This document shows, one piece after another, positions 52,343 to 60,396 of a stretch of DNA of 64,000 nucleotides (within the stretch, counting starts at the first letter, position 1; the number at the start of each line of letters is the position of its first letter). The DNA is taken from positions 62,001-126,000 of the forward strand of contig NZ_FOAM01000005.1 of assembly GCF_900109605.1 (NCBI RefSeq), in the 5' to 3' direction. The DNA is from Xaviernesmea oryzae. Its GTDB lineage: Bacteria; Pseudomonadota; Alphaproteobacteria; Rhizobiales; Rhizobiaceae. The position numbers and the translations under genes are program-made. A model generated the notes under the pieces. The model was not told the DNA's origin, did no database searches, and worked only from the letters and a program-made list of their open reading frames with translations.

Positions 52343-53290
52343 TCACTTCGGGAGGAAGTCCTTGCAGTTCTGCTTGGTTACAAGCGGGGCGTCGAGATAG
52401 ACGGTCTTGGACGGAATGACCTTGGCCGGGTCCTCCTTCTTGACGACGATATCCTCGATCCATTCGCCGGCCTGGGCACCCATCTTCTCGAAGGGCTGCG
52501 ACACGGTGGCGATCATCATGCCATCGGGCTTGCAGACTTCAGCGATCGCATTGGGGTGGCCATCGATGCCGATAACCTTCACCTTGGTCAGGCCGGCGGC
52601 CTTGAGCGCATTGATGGACGCTTGGGCAGGCTCATCCCAAGGAGCCCAGACGGCGTCAATCCGGTCGCCGAAGCGCGAGGCGTAGTCCTGCATGGTCGTG
52701 GTCGTGTCTTCGAAAAAGGCCGTGTACTTGATGTTGTGCTCGGCCAGCACCTTGATGTCAGGATACTCCTTGAGGATCGTTGCCATCACGTCGCCGCGCT
52801 TGCGGGTGCCGTGATGCTCGGCCATGCGCAGGAAGATGATGTTGCCCTTGCCGCCGAGCTCATTCAGCAGATAGGGGGAGACATCGGCGGACATGGCCCA
52901 GTTGTTGGTGGTGATATCCGCGAGAACACCCGGCACATAACCGCTATCGACCGTAACGATCGGGATCTTGGCGGCAATCGCGGCATCGAGCGCTGCGCGC
53001 GAGGCCCGCAGATCGGCCATGGTGATGATGATGGCATCGACGCCGCGCGAGGCGGCATCCTGCAGATTCGAGGCGGTCCGCTCGCCCGAGCCGCCGCTGT
53101 CGAGCACGCTAACGTTCCAGTCCTTGCCCGACGACTTCAGCCAGGCGTCGAAGCCGGCCTTGACGCGCTGCTCGGATTGGGCGGCGGCATTGGCATGAAC
53201 CCAAGCAAGGTTGGTGGCATGGGCACTGATAACGCTCAGCAGCAGCTGAGCGGCGGCGACGATCGCCGTCTTCCTCCACAGTCCAGACAT
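52343..53290 (-). CDS. Sugar-type ABC importer, periplasmic binding protein of the acetoin-type cluster
   Basis: The 315-residue protein has a signal peptide (residues 1 to about 25, cut after SAHA). The type I sugar-binding fold has LAWVHANAAAQSEQRVKAGF, RGVDAIIITMADLRASRAAL, IPIVTVDSGYVPGVLADITT, AVWAPWDEPAQASINALK and VIGIDGHPNAIAEVC. It is a distant RbsB relative. GGAGGAGG lies before ATG 53290. It is the first gene of the long minus-strand set, divergent from a SorC-type regulator. The ligand is unknown. Confidence 0.88.
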   Translation of the reverse strand: MSGLWRKTAIVAAAQLLLSVISAHATNLAWVHANAAAQSEQRVKAGFDAWLKSSGKDWNVSVLDSGGSGERTASNLQDAASRGVDAIIITMADLRASRAALDAAIAAKIPIVTVDSGYVPGVLADITTNNWAMSADVSPYLLNELGGKGNIIFLRMAEHHGTRKRGDVMATILKEYPDIKVLAEHNIKYTAFFEDTTTTMQDYASRFGDRIDAVWAPWDEPAQASINALKAAGLTKVKVIGIDGHPNAIAEVCKPDGMMIATVSQPFEKMGAQAGEWIEDIVVKKEDPAKVIPSKTVYLDAPLVTKQNCKDFLPK

Positions 53291-53368
53291 TTTTTCCTCC
53301 TCCGTCACGGGTGCTGAGATTGACCCGCCTCCTCATCCGCGCTCCCTACGCGGATGGCCTATTGATAA

Positions 53369-53406
53369 ATTGACGATTACAATTGTCAATCAGAATTACA
53401 TTTGTA
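53369..53406. promoter_or_regulatory. Overlapping repeats in the divergent promoter region of the second SorC regulator
   Basis: ATTGAC (53369-53374) and GTCAAT (53385-53390) are a perfect inverted repeat, 22 bases long in all. ATTACAATTGT (53376-53386) and ATTACATTTGT (53395-53405) are direct repeats, 19 bases apart. The latter motif recurs upstream of the other SorC-linked operon (33602-33612). This lies in the 132-base gap between binding-protein and regulator genes, so it probably contains the operator. Confidence 0.6.
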
Positions 53407-53422
53407 CGAGCAAGGAGCGGGA

Positions 53423-54397
53423 ATGAGCGAGAGCGACGAGGAGCTGATGGTCCGGGCGGCCTGGTATTACTATGTCGGAGGGCTCAACCAGGAGCTGACG
53501 GCATCCCGCCTTGGCCTGACGCGCGCACGGGTCAACAAGATGCTGGCCGAGGCGCGTGAGACCGGGCTTGTCAGCATTTCGATCGACCATCAGCGGGTAG
53601 GCGTCATGCCTGTCGAGACGAGCCTTCACGAACGGTTTGGGCTCGATTTCTGCGTGTCGACGCCGGCTTTCGGCTTCGAGGCGATGAAAGCCGACGACGA
53701 GCTGCGCAAGCAGATCGCCTTTCGCGCGGTCGGCGTGGCGGCCGCCAATCACCTGAAGCGGCTGCTGGAGGAGAACGATCCAATCACGGTCGGAACCGGC
53801 TGGGGCCGCACGATCGAACAGATGACGCTACAGCTGGCAGGTGTACGCGCGCCGCACGCCCGCTTCATCTCGATGATGGGCTCGCTGACCGCCAACAATG
53901 CCTATAACCCCTTCGAAGTCGTCCACAGCCTGGCGCGGCGAACAGGCGGCGAAGGCTTCTTCCTGCCCGTGCCCTTCATCGCCGACTCGGTGGAGGACCG
54001 GAAAGTCCTGGTTTCACAGCGCTCGGTCGTCAAGGCGATGGAGATCGCCCGCTCGGCCTCGGTCTGCTTCATCAGCGCAGGCGAATTGACCGAGCGCTCG
54101 CTTCTGCGGCTGCAAGGCATGATCAGCCGGGCCGATCTCGACAGCCTGCATGCCGCAGGCGCCGTTGGCGATACGAACGGGATTTTCTTTGACGATCTCG
54201 GCCGCCAGGTGGCGCATGATCTCAACGACCGGACGATCGCGCTAGGCTTTGAGGAGCTCAAGCAGCTCAAGGTCATCCTGCTCGTGGCCGGTGCGGAAAA
54301 GGCCGTGGCCGCGCGCGCCCTGCTGCGCAGCGGCATCGTCAGTGGCCTGATTATCGATGGCGATGCGGCGCTGACGCTGGATGCGCTTGGTCCGTAA
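53423..54397 (+). CDS. SorC-family regulator of the acetoin-type cluster
   Basis: The 324-residue protein has an N-terminal helix-turn-helix (YYYVGGLNQELTASRLGLTR with ARVNKMLAEARETGLVSI) and a SorC/DeoR-type effector domain with VGTGWGRTIEQMTLQLAG, SMMGSLTANNAYNPFEVVHS and LLVAGAEKAVAARALLRSGI. AAGGAG lies before ATG 53423. By family it binds a phosphorylated sugar, perhaps the FGGY kinase product, and controls the divergent importer-catabolism set. It resembles the other SorC-type protein (39221) but is not the same. Confidence 0.88.
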   Translation: MSESDEELMVRAAWYYYVGGLNQELTASRLGLTRARVNKMLAEARETGLVSISIDHQRVGVMPVETSLHERFGLDFCVSTPAFGFEAMKADDELRKQIAFRAVGVAAANHLKRLLEENDPITVGTGWGRTIEQMTLQLAGVRAPHARFISMMGSLTANNAYNPFEVVHSLARRTGGEGFFLPVPFIADSVEDRKVLVSQRSVVKAMEIARSASVCFISAGELTERSLLRLQGMISRADLDSLHAAGAVGDTNGIFFDDLGRQVAHDLNDRTIALGFEELKQLKVILLVAGAEKAVAARALLRSGIVSGLIIDGDAALTLDALGP

Positions 54398-54489
54398 GAA
54401 CGTGTCGAGCATGCGGCTTTGACATCACGCTACGTGTGATCCGTGGTGGCCAGACACACGAGACGAATGACCACGCCGTAGGAGGCCCT

Positions 54490-55038
54490 ATGAGCAAGCC
54501 CGCCGACATTCAGACGCTTGCAAGCAGACTTGTCTATGAAAATCGCTGGATGAAGGTCCGCGAAGACGCGATCCGCCGCGCCGATGGCTCTGACGGAATT
54601 TATGGCTTTGTGGAAAAACCGGATTTCGTGATTATCCTGCCGGTGCAGGACGGCATGATCCATCTCGTCGAGCAATATCGCTACCCGATCAAACAGCGGC
54701 AGTGGGAGCTGCCGCAGGGAAGCTGGGAAGAAGACCCTGATGCAGATGCGCTGGCGCTGGCGCGCGGCGAACTGCTGGAGGAAACGGGCCTCATTGCCGG
54801 TGCTATCACCTTCATCGGCGAACTTTACCCGCTCTACGGCACCGCCACACAAAAATACCGAGCTTATCTTGCCACCGATCTTCAGGCCGGCGTGAGCGCA
54901 CCAGACCACGAAGAACAGGATCTCATCACCCGCGCCTTCCCGATCGCCACGGTCGAAGCGATGATCCTCAGCGGAGAGATCCAGGATGCAAACACGGTCG
55001 CCGTTTTCGGGCTGGCGCGTCTCAAACGGCTTCTTTAG
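54490..55038 (+). CDS. Nudix hydrolase (ADP-ribose pyrophosphatase-like)
   Basis: The 182-residue protein has the N-terminal strands RLVYENRWMKVREDAIRRAD typical of ADP-ribose/NDP-sugar Nudix enzymes and VEQYRYPIKQRQWELPQGSW before the box. The Nudix box reads GELLEETGL, with glycine in place of the usual arginine of REUxEExGU, but the metal-binding glutamates are kept. TAGGAGG sets the start at 54490. Substrate is probably an ADP- or NDP-sugar; a housekeeping role is possible. Confidence 0.86.
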   Translation: MSKPADIQTLASRLVYENRWMKVREDAIRRADGSDGIYGFVEKPDFVIILPVQDGMIHLVEQYRYPIKQRQWELPQGSWEEDPDADALALARGELLEETGLIAGAITFIGELYPLYGTATQKYRAYLATDLQAGVSAPDHEEQDLITRAFPIATVEAMILSGEIQDANTVAVFGLARLKRLL

Positions 55039-55054
55039 CCGCCAACCGGCGCTT

Positions 55055-55939
55055 TCATGACCCGTTCGACCGCAGCACCTGATGGCCATCGGCAATGGTC
55101 ACCAAAACGTCGTCGTCACCATGCTGCGGCAAAGTGACGGAGACCGGTCTGGCGCCACTGCGGCGTCGGCCGAAGCGGGGAACGGCGTCGAGCAACATGC
55201 GGGTATAGGGATGCGCGGGCGCTTCGATCACGCTCCGGGCCGGCCCGGTTTCGACCAAGCGGCCGCGATGCATGACGGCGATGCGGTCGCAGAGGCGGGC
55301 AATGACCGCCATGTCATGGGAGATGAAGAGGTAGGAGAGCTGCTTTTCCGCCTGCAGCTCCGCCATAAGATCGAGGATCTGCGCCTGGATGCTGACATCC
55401 AGCGCCGATACCGGCTCATCGGCGACGACGATGCGGGGACCGGGCGCCAGGGCCCGGGCGATGGCGATGCGCTGGCGCTGGCCACCGGAAAACTCATGCG
55501 GATAGCGGTCATGCATCTCCCGCTTCAGGCCGACGCGCTCCAGGAGATCCTCGACAACCTGTCGGATGGCACGCCAGTCGGACATGCCGGCCGACAGCAG
55601 GCCCTCGCCGATCTGGCGGCCGATCGTCAGCCGCGGATTGAGCGAGGAGTAGGGATCCTGAAAGATCATCTGGCATGTACGCAGCCGCTGGCGCCGCAGC
55701 GCTGGCGTCAGCGCTTCCAGGCGCTCCCCGTCGATCATCACGCTGCCCGCACTTGCCGTGTCCAGGCCAACGGCAATGCGGCCGAGGGTCGACTTGCCCG
55801 ACCCGCTCTCGCCGATCACGCCAAGCGTTTCGCCTTGGTGCAGCTGAAGCGAGACGCCGTTAAGAGCCCGCACCACGCGCCCACCAGAGTGGAAGGACTT
55901 GCGCAGGTTTTCAACCGCGAGACAGTGAGGACGGTTCAT
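55055..55939 (-). CDS. Dipeptide/oligopeptide-type ABC importer ATPase (DppF-like)
   Basis: The 294-residue protein has Walker [10 protein letters not shown], the Q-loop QMIFQDPYSSLNPRLTIG that marks the oligopeptide family, signature SGGQRQRIAIARALA, Walker B IVVADEPVSALD and switch SHDMAVIARL. The C-terminal tail with HPYTRML is the family extension. It pairs with the DppD-like ATPase, whose stop codon overlaps its start (TAATG). Last gene of the operon. Confidence 0.91.
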   Translation of the reverse strand: MNRPHCLAVENLRKSFHSGGRVVRALNGVSLQLHQGETLGVIGESGSGKSTLGRIAVGLDTASAGSVMIDGERLEALTPALRRQRLRTCQMIFQDPYSSLNPRLTIGRQIGEGLLSAGMSDWRAIRQVVEDLLERVGLKREMHDRYPHEFSGGQRQRIAIARALAPGPRIVVADEPVSALDVSIQAQILDLMAELQAEKQLSYLFISHDMAVIARLCDRIAVMHRGRLVETGPARSVIEAPAHPYTRMLLDAVPRFGRRRSGARPVSVTLPQHGDDDVLVTIADGHQVLRSNGS

Positions 55940-56778
55940 TAGGCGCGTCCCTCCCCTGCCCGCGCGGCCAGCGCTTTGTCCACGGTCAGATGGGCTGCCA
56001 TCAGCGCCCTGGTGTAATCATGATGCGGCGCGCCCAGGACGGTTTCCACAGATCCGCTTTCAACGATGCGGCCAGCGCGCATGACGGCGACGCGGTCGGC
56101 GGTTTCGGCCACCACGCCGATATCGTGCGTAATCAGCAGGATGCCCGCGCCGGTGCGGTTTTTTAGATCGACCAGCAGGTCGAGCACTTGAGCCTGCACG
56201 GTCACGTCGAGCGCGGTCGTCGGCTCATCGGCAATCAGGATATCAGGATTGAGTGCCAGCGCTGCCGCGATCATCACGCGCTGGCGCATGCCGCCAGAAA
56301 GCTGATGCGGATATTGGCGCAGCACCCGGTCCGGGTCAGTGAAACCGACATCGTCAAGCGATTGGCGTGCGGCCGCCAGTGCTGCCTTTCTGGACAGGCC
56401 ATGATGGCGCAGAAGCCCCTCGGTCATTTGGGTGGCGATCGTCAGGACGGGGTTCAGCGAGGTCATCGGCTCCTGAAAGATCATGCCGATCTTCGCACCG
56501 CGCACGTCCTGCATTTGACGTTGTGGAAAACCGGCAATGTCGCGGCCATCGAGCAGGATCTGGCCGCTCATCCGCGCCGCCTCCGGCAGCAATTGCAGGA
56601 TGGAAAGCGAAGTCAGACTTTTGCCGCTACCGGATTCGCCGACCAGAGCGAGAATTTCGCCACGGTGCAGATCGAAGCTGATGCCATCGACGGCATGGAA
56701 AGGGCCTTGCGGCCCGTCGAAGCGAATGGCGAGGTCGCGCAGGCTGAGCGCGGGCATGGTCACGGACGGAACGCTCAT
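55939..56778 (-). CDS. Dipeptide/oligopeptide-type ABC importer ATPase (DppD-like)
   Basis: The 279-residue protein has [18 protein letters not shown], the family Q-loop [52 protein letters not shown] and [12 protein letters not shown], then a C-terminal [12 protein letters not shown] extension. It begins at ATG 56778, overlapping the stop of the permease gene (ATGA). It couples ATP hydrolysis to transport with the DppF-like protein. Confidence 0.91.
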   Translation of the reverse strand: MSVPSVTMPALSLRDLAIRFDGPQGPFHAVDGISFDLHRGEILALVGESGSGKSLTSLSILQLLPEAARMSGQILLDGRDIAGFPQRQMQDVRGAKIGMIFQEPMTSLNPVLTIATQMTEGLLRHHGLSRKAALAAARQSLDDVGFTDPDRVLRQYPHQLSGGMRQRVMIAAALALNPDILIADEPTTALDVTVQAQVLDLLVDLKNRTGAGILLITHDIGVVAETADRVAVMRAGRIVESGSVETVLGAPHHDYTRALMAAHLTVDKALAARAGEGRA

Positions 56779-57623
56779 GACCGGGCCTTTCGACGTGGAT
56801 CGGCAAGATCGCGCAGGCTGTCGCCGATCAGATTGAAGGACAGGACCGTCAGGCAGATAGCCAGGCCGGGAAAGATCAGGATCCAAGGCGCCTTGGTGAT
56901 GTAGTTACGCCCGGAAGCCAGAATAGCGCCCCACTCCGGCGAGGGCGGCTGCACGCCAAGGCCGAGGAAGGAGAGGCCCGCCGCCGAAAGAATGGCCGAG
57001 GAAAAGCCGAGCGTCGCCATCACCACAAGGCTCTGGCCGATATTCGGCATGACATGCACGCGCACCAGCCTGCCCGAGCGAATGCCGGCCAGCCTTGCTG
57101 CCTCAATATAAGGTTTCGAGCGCTCCGCCGCAGCCAAGCCATAGGTGACGCGGGCATAGAAGGGCACGAGGCTGATGGCGATCGCCAGCGTGGCGTTCTC
57201 GATCCCGGGGCCCAGAAAGGCGACAAGGGCCAGGGCGATCAACGTATCCGGAAAGGAATAAAGAACGTCGATCACGCGCAGCAGGACCGCCTCGGTAAGC
57301 CGCCCGCCGAAGGCGGCGGCCAGGCCGACCACGCCGCCGACCAGCAACCCGCTGACGACAGCGCTGATGCCGATACCCAGCGACAGACGTCCGCCGGCAA
57401 GAACGCGGCTGAACAGATCGCGGCCAAACTCGTCGGTGCCGAAGAGATGGGCGAGAGACGGCGCGGCCAGACGCGGGCCGGCGGCCATGCGCAGCGGGTC
57501 GAAAGGCGCAAGCATGGGCGCGAGCAGCGATGCCAGCACGATGATGGTGGCTAGGCCGAGGCCCAGGAGGACGGTGGGAGACACACGTGGACGTCGCGGC
57601 ACGGTCTGAGAAAGCACGGTCAT
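56775..57623 (-). CDS. Dipeptide/oligopeptide-type ABC importer permease (DppC-like)
   Basis: The 282-residue protein has about six helices, an N-terminal segment VSPTVLLGLGLATIIVLASL, the DppC landmark LFGTDEFGRDLFSRVLAGGR, an EAA-type loop IEAARLAGIRSGRLVRVHVM and the QPPSPEWGAILASGRNYI segment before the last helix. It forms the channel with DppB. Both ends overlap its neighbours by 4 bases. Confidence 0.92.
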   Translation of the reverse strand: MTVLSQTVPRRPRVSPTVLLGLGLATIIVLASLLAPMLAPFDPLRMAAGPRLAAPSLAHLFGTDEFGRDLFSRVLAGGRLSLGIGISAVVSGLLVGGVVGLAAAFGGRLTEAVLLRVIDVLYSFPDTLIALALVAFLGPGIENATLAIAISLVPFYARVTYGLAAAERSKPYIEAARLAGIRSGRLVRVHVMPNIGQSLVVMATLGFSSAILSAAGLSFLGLGVQPPSPEWGAILASGRNYITKAPWILIFPGLAICLTVLSFNLIGDSLRDLADPRRKARS

Positions 57624-58543
57624 CTCTGCCTCATGCGCGGATCGAGGAAGCCATAGAGAATATCGATCAGCATCGAAACCACGACCACCGAGGTGGCGAA
57701 GACGACGATGAAGCCCTGGATCATCGGATAATCGCGCTCCAGCATCGCCTGCACCGCCAGCCGGCCGATCCCATTCCAGGAAAAGACGTTTTCGATGATG
57801 ACCTGCCCACCCAGCAGATAGGCAAAGACCAGACCGACGACGGTGACGATGCTGATCAGCGCCGGACGCAGGGCATGGACCAAAAGCACGCGATGTTCCT
57901 TGAGCCCGCGCGCGCGTGCCGTGCGAATGTAATCTTCCGAAAGCACTTCGATCAGCGCCGAGCGCGTCATGCGCGCCACAAGCGCGCAATAGGTCAGGCC
58001 GAGGGTCAGCGCGGGAAGGAGGATATTGCGCCAGCCGGACCCGGCCACCGGAAGCCAGCCGAGCTTGAGCGCGAAGAGCTGGATGAGGATCAGTCCCAGC
58101 CAGAAGGCCGGAACGGACACACCGAGCACCGCAATCACCATGACAATCGTATCCGCCAGGCGGCCTCGCTTGATCGCAGCCAGGAAGCCCAGGGGAATGC
58201 CGAGCGCGAGCGCGACGCCAAGGCCGCTGACCGCCAGTGCGAAGGTGTTGGGAAGACGCTGCAGCAGAAGCCGGGCGACCGGTTCGTTCCCACGGATCGT
58301 CATGCCGAGATCGCCTTGCAGCACGTGACCGGTATAAAGCGCCACCTGCTGCCAGACCGGCAGGTCAAGGCCGAGACGGGCGCGCATGGCGGCCATCACT
58401 TCCGGCGTTGCGGTGACGGACTGCGCCATCATCGCGGTGACCGGATCGCCAGGTACGAGATGGATCAGAATGCCTGACAGGACGATCACCGCGAGAACCG
58501 TGGCGAAAGCGGTCAGAACCCGTTTGAGGATCAGCAGCAGCAT
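57620..58543 (-). CDS. Dipeptide/oligopeptide-type ABC importer permease (DppB-like)
   Basis: The 307-residue protein begins LLLILKRVLTAFATVLAVIV, has LVPGDPVTAMM and the EAA loop DYIRTARARGLKEHRVLLVH, then the LLGGQVIIENVFSWNGIGRL segment that is diagnostic of DppB. About six helices. It follows the binding-protein gene after a 67-base gap containing a hairpin. Confidence 0.92.
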   Translation of the reverse strand: MLLLILKRVLTAFATVLAVIVLSGILIHLVPGDPVTAMMAQSVTATPEVMAAMRARLGLDLPVWQQVALYTGHVLQGDLGMTIRGNEPVARLLLQRLPNTFALAVSGLGVALALGIPLGFLAAIKRGRLADTIVMVIAVLGVSVPAFWLGLILIQLFALKLGWLPVAGSGWRNILLPALTLGLTYCALVARMTRSALIEVLSEDYIRTARARGLKEHRVLLVHALRPALISIVTVVGLVFAYLLGGQVIIENVFSWNGIGRLAVQAMLERDYPMIQGFIVVFATSVVVVSMLIDILYGFLDPRMRQR

Positions 58544-58571
58544 CGATACGCCGGCTCTTTCATCGCAAGGA

Positions 58572-58601
58572 GGCTGCTCCGCACGCTCGCGCGCAGCAGC
58601 C
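58572..58601 (-). other. Intercistronic hairpin between the peptide-type binding protein and dppB-like genes
   Basis: GGCTGCT (58572-58578) and AGCAGCC (58595-58601) form a 7-bp stem around a 16-base GC-rich loop, which itself can pair further. It lies 9 bases after the binding-protein stop codon (minus strand). Confidence 0.5.
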
Positions 58602-58610
58602 GTGGCATGG

Positions 58611-60158
58611 TCACTTCGAAACGGTGACGTCGTTGAAGAGCAGCGACACCATGAAGCCCATCTTGAAGCCCTCGACCTTGGCGTTGGAGGCCATCAGCCA
58701 GCCCCAGCCGGGCGACAGAAGCGGAACCGCGTAGGCATTTTCCATGAGGTACTTCTCGATCTCGTGGATCTTGGCAGCGCGCGGCTCGCCGGAGAGCTTG
58801 CGCTGCTCGTCGAGCATGGTGTCGACCTCGGCATTCAGGCCCATATTGACGAAGCCCGGACGCTTCCAGAGGAAGGTCAGATAATCGGGATCGACGCCGG
58901 ACATGCCCATGGTCCAGACAGCGGGCTCGCCATCGGTCTTCTCGTTGACACCCTTCATATAGTCGAAGAAGGCGGCCACTTCGCGCGTCTCGATCTCCGC
59001 TTCGACATTGATGGCAGCAAGATCCTGCTGCATGATCTGATGCATCTGGTCCCAGCCCGGCAGCTTGTGCACGAGCAGTTTTACCTTCAGCGGCTTGTCC
59101 TTGGTATAGCCGGCTTTCTCCATGATCGCCTTGGCGCCTTCGGGATCGTATTTCACGCCCCAGCTGGCGCACAGCGCCTCATCCGTGGAGAAGAGATTGG
59201 GTGCGACAGGGCAATTGGCCGTGTTGACGAGGCCCTCGAAGGCGATCGACGCGTAAGCATCGCGGTTCATCGCCATGCCGATCGCCTTGCGGATCTCGGG
59301 ATTGTCGAGCGGCTTGATCTTCCAGGTGAAGGCGGCGAGCATCTGCTGCCCGGAGAGTTCGGCGGCATATACCTTGAAATTGCTATCGTTCTTCAGGTCC
59401 GTCGCCTCTTCGAGCGAAGGCTCGACCAAATCCGCCTCGCCTGAGCGAAGCGCCGCCATGCGGGCTACGGCTTCCGGAATGACCTTGAAGGTCAGCTTGT
59501 CGATATGCGGCTTGCCCGGATTTTCGATCAGCGGATTGGCATTTTTGTAATCGGGATTGGCGGCCAGCTGAATGCTGTCATTGCGCGTCCAGCTAACGAA
59601 TTTGAACGGACCGGTGCCGATCGGCTTGAATTCGGCGGAGGCGAAAGAAGACGGGCAGAGGAAGGCGGCCTGGATGCTGGTCAAGAACGAGGCAAACGGA
59701 CCGTAAGGCTCAGACAGCGACACCGTCAGCGCCTTGCCATCGACTTTGCTGCCGGTGATCGGGCCCCAGGCGGACAGGTTCGGATTGTTGGTCTCGGGCG
59801 AAAGCGCGCGATCCAGGCTGGCTTTTGCGGCGGCGGCGTCAAAGCTTGAGCCGTCATGGCATTTCAGCCCATCGCGGATGGTGAAACGATAGGTCTTTCC
59901 ATCCGGCGACATCGACCATTCGCTGGCCAGACCCGGCTGAACCGATCCGCTTTTGTCCATGGTCAGCATGGTGTCGAAGATCAGGTTGGTGATTTGCAGA
60001 GACTGCGTGGTGCTGGCCTTCTGCGCATCGAGGCTATCGGCATCGACGGAGCGGGCCACCGTCAGATCGGCCGCCGTCACGGCGGAAAATCCAGCAGCGA
60101 GACCGATTGCGGTGGCAGCGGCCATCAAGGCCAGTCTGCTTTTGATCGAACTTGTCAT
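58611..60158 (-). CDS. Peptide/amide-type ABC importer, periplasmic binding protein (SBP_bac_5)
   Basis: The 515-residue protein has a signal peptide (residues 1 to about 29, cut after AVTA). It shows the family-5 layout: SLDAQKASTTQSLQITNLIF, LASEWSMSPDGKTYRFTIRD GLKCHDG, GTGPFKFVSWTRNDSIQLAA, NPEIRKAIGMAMNRDAYASI and YAVPLLSPGWGWLMAS. These bind peptides, opines, glutathione or other amides. It is 239 bases downstream of an amidase gene on the same strand, so an amide ligand is plausible. Confidence 0.89.
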   Translation of the reverse strand: MTSSIKSRLALMAAATAIGLAAGFSAVTAADLTVARSVDADSLDAQKASTTQSLQITNLIFDTMLTMDKSGSVQPGLASEWSMSPDGKTYRFTIRDGLKCHDGSSFDAAAAKASLDRALSPETNNPNLSAWGPITGSKVDGKALTVSLSEPYGPFASFLTSIQAAFLCPSSFASAEFKPIGTGPFKFVSWTRNDSIQLAANPDYKNANPLIENPGKPHIDKLTFKVIPEAVARMAALRSGEADLVEPSLEEATDLKNDSNFKVYAAELSGQQMLAAFTWKIKPLDNPEIRKAIGMAMNRDAYASIAFEGLVNTANCPVAPNLFSTDEALCASWGVKYDPEGAKAIMEKAGYTKDKPLKVKLLVHKLPGWDQMHQIMQQDLAAINVEAEIETREVAAFFDYMKGVNEKTDGEPAVWTMGMSGVDPDYLTFLWKRPGFVNMGLNAEVDTMLDEQRKLSGEPRAAKIHEIEKYLMENAYAVPLLSPGWGWLMASNAKVEGFKMGFMVSLLFNDVTVSK

Positions 60159-60396
60159 GTGTCTTGTTCCCTCTTTTCGTTGTTGTTGAATGTCAGCGCG
60201 GCTCAGCCATCAAAAATCGCTTGCACCGTCTTTCACGGCAGTCCGCCAGCGCTCTCCCAAACTCCGGCAGCAGCTCGTAAAGCATGTCACGACCTTCCAA
60301 GATTGCTGACGACGCTTTACGTCCTTGTTTTGTGGCATGTCGTTATCTCAGAACCACCATTCCCTTTTTGGCGACGTGCTTTCGTTAGCCCTGGCC

